Shown piece by piece: positions 1-5,093 of a stretch of DNA of 5,093 nt (its first letter is position 1; each line of letters starts with the position of its first letter). The notes under the pieces are model-generated. The model was given only the letters and a program-made list of their open reading frames with translations, searched no databases and had not been told where the DNA came from. The translations under genes were made by a program, and so were the position numbers. Source of the DNA: Nitrososphaerota archaeon (GTDB lineage Archaea > Thermoproteota > Nitrososphaeria > Nitrososphaerales > Nitrosopumilaceae); NCBI GenBank assembly GCA_002698885.1, contig PAAH01000036.1, positions 3,791-8,883 of the forward strand. The letters run 5' to 3'.

Positions 1-96
1 GTGCATGGATTTGTAGATGAATTTGCACAAGACTTAGTTCATCGAGGGATTTCAGCTCAGCCATTACGTGAATCATCTTTGGATGAATTTTGTTAA
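1..96 (+). CDS. 3' end of an unidentified protein-coding gene, converging on uvrC
   Basis: Frame 1 is open from the left edge to a TAA at 94-96 and gives 31 residues. The GTG at position 1 is most likely an internal valine, so the 5' part lies outside the window. The other two plus-strand frames hit stops within six codons. Coding is supported by base composition: about 20 of 31 first codon positions are G or C but only 5 of 31 third positions, as expected for a real gene in an AT-rich genome. I do not recognise the family. The visible peptide is mixed charged and hydrophobic (starts HGFVDEFAQDL), with no membrane segment. Its last eight residues, ESSLDEFC, faintly resemble a C-terminal PCNA-interacting (PIP) motif, but the initial Gln and the second aromatic are missing. 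The stop overlaps the uvrC stop on the other strand. Coding is likely; the function is unknown. Confidence 0.7.
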   Translation: MHGFVDEFAQDLVHRGISAQPLRESSLDEFC

Positions 97-1673
97 TTTA
101 ATTTTCTTAATTGTCTGTTATACATAACACCAAATCTATGTGTTTCATCTCTTGCATGCTGTAAGATTTTTAATGAATCTTTATTCTTTGCAATGATTAT
201 TGGTTTAGTTCTTTTTGATACAAAAACCTCTTCATTTTGTTTTGCTAAAGATATACAAGGAATCTCAACTCCTATATTCTTTAACGCAGACATTGCTGCA
301 CTTAGCTGGCCTTTACCACCATCTATCACCACAAGATCTGGAAATTTGCCTTTTTCTTTTCTTAAACGCCAATATCTTCTTCCTACAATCTCATTTATCA
401 TTGAAAAATCATCTCTGCCAGTAATTGTTTTAATTTTAAATTTTCTATATCCTGATTTATCTGGCTTCGAATCAACAAATCTTGCCATTGAGCCTACTGC
501 ATATTCATCACCATGATTTGAAATATCAAAGCATTCAATCACGCGTGGAATTGTAGGCAAATTTAGAATATCTTTCAGTTCTATCAGTCCTGGTTCTGCA
601 TTTTTATTTTGAATTAACTCAATATTTCGCATAATCAAATCAATCATCTCTTTTCGTTTTCCCTTACTACCAACAACAATTTTTACTTGAAAACCTGCTC
701 GTTCAGATAATACATCTTGAAGTAATTTTTTTTCTGTAATGTCTTCACTTGTAACGATTGTTTTTGGAACTTGATGTGTTGTATAATACTGATAAACAAA
801 ATTTGGAAAATTATTATCACCTATCAAATCAAAGGAAAACTTTTCACTATCTCTAATTACTCCATGTGTCTGTCTAAATGTCATAACTGTAGCATCTTGC
901 TCACCATATCTTATTCCAAAAAATTCTTCATCAGATTTTCGTGCGGCTTCCATTTTTTCCCCTGAATTTATACTTCCTAATCTTTGTAGAGTATCTCTAA
1001 TCTCTATTGCACGTTCAAATTGCTGTGATTCTGATGCATCTTTCATTTGTTTTTGTAGTTTTTTACTAAATTCTTTCCTTTGCTGTTTACTTTTTAGAAT
1101 TGATTCTAATTCTGAAATGTTTTTAGTATACTCTATTTTCGCTGATTCAAATTCACATGGTGCATCACAGTTTCCTAAATGGTATTCCAAACATACTTTT
1201 TTTGGGAGTGTTTTACAAATTCGTACTTTGAATGATTTTCGAAGAGAGCCAATAGTTAATAATTTAGAACTTCCTTTAGTAAACGGTCCAAAAATTTTTC
1301 CTTTTCCCAAGAAATCTCCACTTCGTGTTCGTCTTGCAACAAGTAATCTAGGAAATTTTTCATTTGTAACTCTCAAGTAGGTATATCGTTGCTGATCTTT
1401 TAATTCAATATTGTATGCTGGTCTATATCGTTTAATCATGTTTGATTCAAGCAAAAATGCTTCACTTTCATTGTCTGTTAGTACAAATTCAAGATCTTTA
1501 ATTTTTGAAACTAGTTTTTGTGTTTTATAATTCTGATTTTTTGAAAAATATGTTTTAACCCTATTTTTAAGATTCTTAGCCTTCCCGATGTAAATTATTT
1601 TTCCTGAACCATCTTTCATCAAGTAAATTCCAGGCTCTTTTGGTATTGAAATTTTTGAAATATCAAAAGTCAT
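93..1673 (-). CDS. uvrC: UvrC, excinuclease ABC nuclease subunit, lacking the C-terminal HhH domain
   Basis: UvrC makes both incisions around a lesion after binding the UvrB-DNA complex. The 526-residue protein shows, in order: an N-terminal GIY-YIG nuclease (GIY at 15-17, YIG at 28-30, Arg38, probable metal-binding Glu76) for the 3' cut; a cysteine cluster (C153, C161, C169, C173) matching the four-cysteine motif now linked to an Fe-S cluster in UvrC; a UVR domain at about 205-232 that pairs with the UVR domain of UvrB; and an RNase H-like nuclease for the 5' cut, with D383 (FDISN), D451 (IDGGKGQ) and H512 (ETHRFG) as the DDH triad. It stops 14 residues after that His, whereas E. coli UvrC (610 aa) continues into a tandem helix-hairpin-helix DNA-binding domain. 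No HhH-like sequence appears in any minus-strand frame downstream, so a local frameshift is unlikely. The ATG at 1673 overlaps the uvrA stop and places GIY at the usual distance from the N terminus. I see no Shine-Dalgarno, so translation is probably coupled to uvrA. Confidence 0.97.
   Translation of the reverse strand: MTFDISKISIPKEPGIYLMKDGSGKIIYIGKAKNLKNRVKTYFSKNQNYKTQKLVSKIKDLEFVLTDNESEAFLLESNMIKRYRPAYNIELKDQQRYTYLRVTNEKFPRLLVARRTRSGDFLGKGKIFGPFTKGSSKLLTIGSLRKSFKVRICKTLPKKVCLEYHLGNCDAPCEFESAKIEYTKNISELESILKSKQQRKEFSKKLQKQMKDASESQQFERAIEIRDTLQRLGSINSGEKMEAARKSDEEFFGIRYGEQDATVMTFRQTHGVIRDSEKFSFDLIGDNNFPNFVYQYYTTHQVPKTIVTSEDITEKKLLQDVLSERAGFQVKIVVGSKGKRKEMIDLIMRNIELIQNKNAEPGLIELKDILNLPTIPRVIECFDISNHGDEYAVGSMARFVDSKPDKSGYRKFKIKTITGRDDFSMINEIVGRRYWRLRKEKGKFPDLVVIDGGKGQLSAAMSALKNIGVEIPCISLAKQNEEVFVSKRTKPIIIAKNKDSLKILQHARDETHRFGVMYNRQLRKLN
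97..112 (+). terminator. T-rich tract after the plus-strand gene, possible archaeal-type terminator
   Basis: Directly after the plus-strand stop codon the plus strand reads TTTAATTTTCTTAATT. If the organism is an archaeon, U-rich stretches like this can end transcription without a hairpin. The tract also encodes the last residues of UvrC on the other strand, so its composition may simply reflect AT-rich coding. No stable stem is present; the nearby GTTAT/ATAAC pair at 117-128 has only 5-bp arms and a 2-nt loop. Confidence 0.22.
1670..1673 (-). other. uvrA/uvrC stop-start overlap (ATGA)
   Basis: On the minus strand the uvrC ATG (1673-1671) and the uvrA TGA (1672-1670) share ATGA. This is the standard layout for termination-reinitiation coupling. 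No GGAG-like element lies in the preceding 20 bases, which read AAAAAACTGATGAAGAC. Reinitiation by ribosomes finishing uvrA is therefore the likeliest source of UvrC. Confidence 0.85.
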
Positions 1674-4489
1674 GTCTTCATCAGTTTTTTTAGGTATTTT
1701 CCTGTATAGCTTTTTGGAAAGTTTGCAACTTGTTCTGGTGTACCTACTGTAACTATATGTCCACCATCATCACCACCTTCTGGACCAAGATCAATTATCC
1801 AGTCAGAGTTTTTTATTACATCCATGTTATGTTCAATCACAATTACTGTATTTCCTACATTGGCAAGTCTGTTTAACACATCTAGAAGTTTTTGGACATC
1901 TGCAAAATGTAACCCTGTTGTTGGCTCATCTAGGATGTAAAGAGTTTTTCCAGTACCTCTCTTTGATAGTTCTGATGCAAGTTTAACTCTCTGTGCTTCC
2001 CCACCAGATAGTGTAGTAGATGATTGTCCAAGTTTTATATATCCAAGTCCTACATCCATCACTGTTTCAAGTTTTCTTTTTATTGCAGGAATATTTTCAA
2101 AAAAATCTAATGCTTCTTCTACAGTCATCTCTAGAATGTCAGCAATGTTTTTTCCTTTATACATAACACCCAATGTTTCTGAGTTGTATCTCTTTCCGTT
2201 ACACTCGTCGCATTTGACATAAACATCAGATAGAAACTGCATTTCAATTTTCTTGACACCATCTCCTTCACATGCAAAACATCTTCCAACAGCCACATTA
2301 AATGAGAACTGACCAGGTGCATATCCACGCTCCTTTGATAATTCCGTGTTTGAAAACAATTCTCTAATTGGAGTAAATGCACCGATATACGTGGCAGGAT
2401 TTGATCTAGGCGTTCTTCCAATTGGAGACTGATCAATTGAAATAATTTTATCTATGTTTTCTACTCCTGCAACATCTCTGTGTTTTCCTGGAAGTCCAGT
2501 TGTTTTGTAAAAATAAGATGAAAGTGCCTTGAGTAAAATATCATTGATTAATGTAGATTTACCAGAACCAGAAACACCTGTAATGGAAATTAAATAACCC
2601 AGGGGAAATTCAACATCTATATTTTTTAGATTATTTTCTTGAGCACCTTTAACAACTATCTTTCCTTTTTGAGTTCTTTTCTTTTCGCCAATTTTGATTA
2701 AATTACGGTTCTTCAGGTAATCCCCAGTCACGGATTTGTGATTGTTTAGGATTTCCTTGAGTGTTCCCTCAAAAACCACATTTCCTCCGTGTACACCAGC
2801 ACCAGGACCCAAATCAACAATCCAATCAGAATTTCTAATAATCTCTTCATCATGCTCAACAACAATTACAGTATTTCCCAAATCTCGGAGTTTTGATAAT
2901 GTTTTGATTAGTCTAGAATTATCTCTTTGATGAAGTCCTATTGTTGGTTCATCTAAAACATACAAGACACCTGTTAAATTTGAACCAATTTGTGTTGCAA
3001 GTCTTATCCTTTGAGATTCACCACCAGAAAGTGTAGCACTTGATCTGTTTAAAGAAAGATAGTTTAATCCTACATTTCTTAGAAATTCTAACCTCTCTTT
3101 GATTTCTTTTAGCACATCTCTTGCAATGAATTGCTCAGTCTCTGTTAATTTTAAATTATTAAAGAATTCATAAGATGAATCAATTGATAGATCGCATACA
3201 TCCATAATATTTTTTGAATTTATCTTTACAAATAGTGCTTCATGCTTTAGTTTTTTTCCTTGGCAGGTAATACATGGCGTATCACGCATAAATTGTTTTA
3301 ACCATTCTCTTTTTGCTTCAGAATCAGTTTGCATGAATTTTCTTTGAAGGTTGTTTAATACTCCTTCAAACGCATCTGTATATTCCCAAAATGAGTCACT
3401 ATTTTTTGATTCATATGAAAATTTTAGAACATCGTCTGTACCATGCAAAATAATGTTAATTTGTTTTGATTTCATCTTATTAATCGGGGTCATCAAATTG
3501 AAACCATATTTTTTTCCTACTGTGCGTAATTCTTGTCGTCGAAATGATTGAAATCTTCCACTCCATGGAACGATAGCTCCATCTAAGATAGATTTTGATT
3601 TATCTGGAATAACTAAATTAGGATCAAATTCCATTTTTACTCCTAATCCATTACATTGCTTACACATTCCAAATGGTGAGTTAAATGAAAATGTACGTGG
3701 TTCTAATTCACCAACTGTAATTCCACAGTGTGGACATGCATTATTTTGTGAAAATATTTTTTCATCTTTGTCTGTTGCTATAAGAACAGATCCAGTTGCC
3801 GCTTTTAATGCGGTTTGAACAGATTCAAAAATTCTACTTTTTTCAGCCTTACTAGCAGTAATTCTATCAACTATAATCTCGATATTATGCCATTTTTGTC
3901 TATCTAGCACTGGAAATTCATCATCTAATGATATAATATCGCCATTTACTCTGGCTCTAGAATATCCATCTTTTTTAATCTGTTCAAATAATTTTTCGTA
4001 TGTCCCTTTCTTTCTTTGAATTAATGGGGCAAGAACAAGAATTTTTCTTTGATTGAATTCTTTGATAATTGAATCTGTTATGGATTCAATTGATTGACTT
4101 GAAATTTTTCTTCCACATTTTGTGCAGTAAGGAATTCCAATTCTTGCAAACAATAATCTCAAATAATCATATATTTCTGTAGTTGTTCCTACAGTAGAGC
4201 GTGGATTTTTACTTGTTGTTTTTTGTTGAATTGAAATTGCAGGTGATAATCCATCAATAGAATCAACATCAGGTTTGTCCATCATTTCTAAAAATTGTCT
4301 TGCGTAAGATGATAATGATTCAACATATCTTCTTTGTCCTTCTGCATATATTGTATCAAATGCAAGAGTTGATTTACCAGAACCAGATAATCCACTAATT
4401 ACAACAATTTTATTTTTTGGAATGTTCACATTAATGTTTTTCAGATTATGGTGTCTTGCACCTTTAACTTTCAATTCACTTTGATTCAT
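1670..4489 (-). CDS. uvrA: UvrA, excinuclease ABC damage-recognition ATPase
   Basis: UvrA is a dimeric ABC-type ATPase in the cytoplasm that detects distorted DNA and loads UvrB. At 939 residues it matches the family length (E. coli 940). The first ATPase half has Walker [10 protein letters not shown] at 33-41, a UvrB-binding domain at about 131-245, zinc cysteines C252/C255/C276/C279, an insertion domain at about 285-400, signature LSGGESQR at 487-494, Walker B LYVLDEPT at 509-516 and H-loop His546. The second half has Walker [10 protein letters not shown] at 638-646, zinc cysteines C737/C740/C760/C763 that set up the DNA-binding zinc module, signature LSGGEAQR at 827-834, Walker B YILDEPT at 851-857 and H-loop His887. 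Extra CxxC pairs at 122/125 and 406/409 may bind a third zinc. The start is well fixed: an in-frame TAG lies 9 nt upstream of the ATG, and the N terminus ([12 protein letters not shown]) aligns with bacterial UvrA. A weak AAAGGGA lies about 11 nt upstream. The start is inside the 3' end of uvrB. Confidence 0.98.
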   Translation of the reverse strand: MNQSELKVKGARHHNLKNINVNIPKNKIVVISGLSGSGKSTLAFDTIYAEGQRRYVESLSSYARQFLEMMDKPDVDSIDGLSPAISIQQKTTSKNPRSTVGTTTEIYDYLRLLFARIGIPYCTKCGRKISSQSIESITDSIIKEFNQRKILVLAPLIQRKKGTYEKLFEQIKKDGYSRARVNGDIISLDDEFPVLDRQKWHNIEIIVDRITASKAEKSRIFESVQTALKAATGSVLIATDKDEKIFSQNNACPHCGITVGELEPRTFSFNSPFGMCKQCNGLGVKMEFDPNLVIPDKSKSILDGAIVPWSGRFQSFRRQELRTVGKKYGFNLMTPINKMKSKQINIILHGTDDVLKFSYESKNSDSFWEYTDAFEGVLNNLQRKFMQTDSEAKREWLKQFMRDTPCITCQGKKLKHEALFVKINSKNIMDVCDLSIDSSYEFFNNLKLTETEQFIARDVLKEIKERLEFLRNVGLNYLSLNRSSATLSGGESQRIRLATQIGSNLTGVLYVLDEPTIGLHQRDNSRLIKTLSKLRDLGNTVIVVEHDEEIIRNSDWIVDLGPGAGVHGGNVVFEGTLKEILNNHKSVTGDYLKNRNLIKIGEKKRTQKGKIVVKGAQENNLKNIDVEFPLGYLISITGVSGSGKSTLINDILLKALSSYFYKTTGLPGKHRDVAGVENIDKIISIDQSPIGRTPRSNPATYIGAFTPIRELFSNTELSKERGYAPGQFSFNVAVGRCFACEGDGVKKIEMQFLSDVYVKCDECNGKRYNSETLGVMYKGKNIADILEMTVEEALDFFENIPAIKRKLETVMDVGLGYIKLGQSSTTLSGGEAQRVKLASELSKRGTGKTLYILDEPTTGLHFADVQKLLDVLNRLANVGNTVIVIEHNMDVIKNSDWIIDLGPEGGDDGGHIVTVGTPEQVANFPKSYTGKYLKKLMKT
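2556..2572. repeat. 17-bp direct repeat, copy 1 (second UvrA P-loop)
   Basis: The 17 bases GATTTACCAGAACCAGA occur exactly here and at 4371-4387. On the coding strand they specify SGSGK plus part of the next Ser in the two Walker A loops of UvrA. The flanks differ immediately on both sides. The repeat reflects the ancient internal duplication of UvrA plus strong protein constraint. It is not a mobile or regulatory repeat. Confidence 0.85.
4371..4387. repeat. 17-bp direct repeat, copy 2 (first UvrA P-loop)
   Basis: This is the partner of the copy at 2556-2572. It encodes the same five P-loop residues in the N-terminal ATPase half of UvrA with identical codons (TCT GGT TCT GGT AAA). Confidence 0.85.
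4476..4489 (-). other. uvrB/uvrA 14-nt coding overlap
   Basis: The last four codons and stop of uvrB (ESK and TGA, within ATGAATCAAAGTGA) are read in a second frame as the first codons of uvrA (MNQSE). An in-frame TAG just upstream of the uvrA ATG excludes any earlier start in this frame, so the overlap is real. It indicates co-transcription and probably coupled translation of the two subunits that form the UvrA-UvrB damage sensor. Confidence 0.88.
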
Positions 4490-5093
4490 CTTTTTCTAAT
4501 TCCCTTTGTATCATCTTTATCTTATCTCTACATTGGATTGCATTTTCAAAGTCTAATTCTTCAGCGAATGTTTTCATTTTCATCTCAATTTCAATTTTTT
4601 GTTTCTTCAAATCAGTTTTTGATTTATTTTTTATTTCATCTAATTCTGTAATTTGTTCTGGTATTGACTTGATGATTGTTTTTGGAGTAATGTTGTAAGT
4701 TTTGTTATATTCTATTTGCTTTTCACGTCTTCTTTTTGTTTCTGCTAAAGCTGATTTAATTGATGATGTTATGTTATCAGCATACATGATTACTTTTCCC
4801 TCTGAATTTCTAGCAGCCCTACCAAATGTTTGAATTAAACTTGTTTTGTTCCTCAAAAATCCTTCCTTATCTGCATCTAGTATGGCGACAAGTGAAACTT
4901 CTGGTATGTCTAATCCTTCTCGTAATAGGTTTATACCGACTAATACGTCAAATTCCCCTAAACGTAACTGTCTTATCAATTCTGTTCTTTGAAGACCTTC
5001 AATCTCTGAATGCATGTATCTAACACGAATTTCTTTTTTCGAGAGATATTCTGCTAAATCCTCTGCCATTCTTTTTGTAAGTGTTGTAATCAG
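4476..5093 (-). CDS. uvrB: UvrB, excinuclease ABC damage-verification subunit (C-terminal 205 residues; 5' part beyond window)
   Basis: UvrB is the helicase-like ATPase that UvrA loads onto damaged DNA; it verifies the lesion and recruits UvrC. The reading frame is open to the right edge. It begins with [13 protein letters not shown], which is internal in UvrB (family length about 660-670), so roughly 450 residues with Walker A, the beta-hairpin and the start codon are missing. Numbering from the edge, the visible part holds the second RecA-like domain with helicase motif V ([17 protein letters not shown], 52-68), DADKEGFLR (73-81) and motif [11 protein letters not shown] (88-96) with both arginine-finger candidates R92 and R95. 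It continues with the conserved ETKRRREKQ segment (118-126), a Lys/Glu-rich linker, and a C-terminal UVR domain (about 166-200, [17 protein letters not shown]) that docks on the UVR domain of UvrC. The stop lies 14 nt inside uvrA. The family assignment is certain; motif VI has Phe where most bacterial UvrB have Ile. Confidence 0.97.
   Translation of the reverse strand: MITTLTKRMAEDLAEYLSKKEIRVRYMHSEIEGLQRTELIRQLRLGEFDVLVGINLLREGLDIPEVSLVAILDADKEGFLRNKTSLIQTFGRAARNSEGKVIMYADNITSSIKSALAETKRRREKQIEYNKTYNITPKTIIKSIPEQITELDEIKNKSKTDLKKQKIEIEMKMKTFAEELDFENAIQCRDKIKMIQRELEKDESK

Larger units (their letters stand above)
93..5093 (-). other. uvrBAC nucleotide excision repair operon (5' end outside window)
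   Basis: Three minus-strand genes encode successive steps of one pathway and overlap at both junctions, leaving no room for internal promoters or terminators in intergenic DNA. The promoter, and any LexA-like or other damage-responsive operator, would lie upstream of uvrB beyond 5093, so regulation cannot be judged here. In E. coli the three genes are at separate loci. A complete overlapping uvrBAC set is a compact unit that could be inherited or transferred as a whole. Confidence 0.9.

Noticed and set aside
1..92. Possible lost HhH domain of UvrC in a shifted minus-strand frame downstream of the stop
   Set aside because: Two minus frames close within a few codons. The third is open but shows no Gly-Val/Ile-Gly hairpin, and it is the antisense of a plus-strand frame with better coding composition.
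117..128. Small inverted repeat GTTAT-AC-ATAAC near the uvrC 3' end
   Set aside because: Five-base arms with a two-base loop do not form a stable hairpin, and the bases encode conserved UvrC sequence.
118..131. 14-bp match TTATACATAACACC also present at 2157-2170
   Set aside because: Both copies encode the short peptide GVMY, in UvrC and UvrA respectively. It is a chance coincidence of similar coding sequence, with flanks that differ at once.
193..516. A 107-codon plus-strand open frame antisense to uvrC
   Set aside because: It is antisense to the conserved RNase H-like nuclease domain of UvrC. The peptide is rich in Ser, Leu and Phe, as expected for the complement of AT-rich coding DNA.
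2131..2436. A 101-codon minus-strand open frame inside uvrA
   Set aside because: It lies wholly within the conserved second zinc region of UvrA in another frame, and the UvrA frame shows clear family motifs throughout. It has no recognisable domain.
1780..3030. Paired blocks of similar DNA (for example around 1780-1840 and 2800-2860, and near 1915-2030 and 2940-3040)
   Set aside because: These are the Walker B, H-loop and signature regions of the two homologous ATPase halves of UvrA, as expected from the family's ancient internal duplication.
4448..4651. Plus-strand open frame across the uvrB/uvrA junction
   Set aside because: It is antisense to the UVR domain and linker of UvrB. The Phe/Leu/Ser-rich peptide is the complement of Lys/Glu-rich coding sequence, not a membrane protein.

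Overview
The window carries the three genes of the bacterial-type nucleotide excision repair endonuclease, packed head to tail on the minus strand in the order uvrB - uvrA - uvrC. Transcription runs from the right edge (5093) to position 93. Only the last 205 residues of UvrB are inside the window. UvrA (939 aa) and UvrC (526 aa) are complete. The genes overlap: uvrB/uvrA by 14 nt (4476-4489) and uvrA/uvrC by 4 nt (1670-1673, ATGA). This implies one transcript with coupled translation.

At the left edge, positions 1-96 hold the 3' end of a separate plus-strand gene of unknown product that converges on uvrC. The two genes share their stop codons in the palindrome TTAA at 93-96. There is no non-coding stretch of any length: essentially every base is coding.

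How the genes work together: UvrA (dimeric ABC ATPase) finds helix-distorting lesions and loads UvrB. UvrB verifies the damage with its helicase-like motor. UvrC then binds the UvrB-DNA complex and cuts 3' (GIY-YIG domain) and 5' (RNase H-like domain) of the lesion. All catalytic motifs I could check are intact. The main oddity is that UvrC ends directly after the RNase H-like nuclease and has no C-terminal tandem helix-hairpin-helix domain.

Organism: the DNA is AT-rich (about one third G+C by eye), with A/T-rich third codon positions, frequent AGA arginine codons and lysine-rich proteins. The compact uvrBAC arrangement, the short UvrC, the weak or absent Shine-Dalgarno sequences inside the operon and a possible PCNA-binding tail on the neighbour would fit a marine ammonia-oxidising archaeon (Nitrosopumilus-like Thaumarchaeota/Nitrososphaerota). 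This is inference; no taxonomic marker gene is present and an AT-rich bacterium cannot be excluded.

I see no RNA gene, mobile element, CRISPR array or clearly novel system. The region reads as a conserved repair operon with a few details worth checking.
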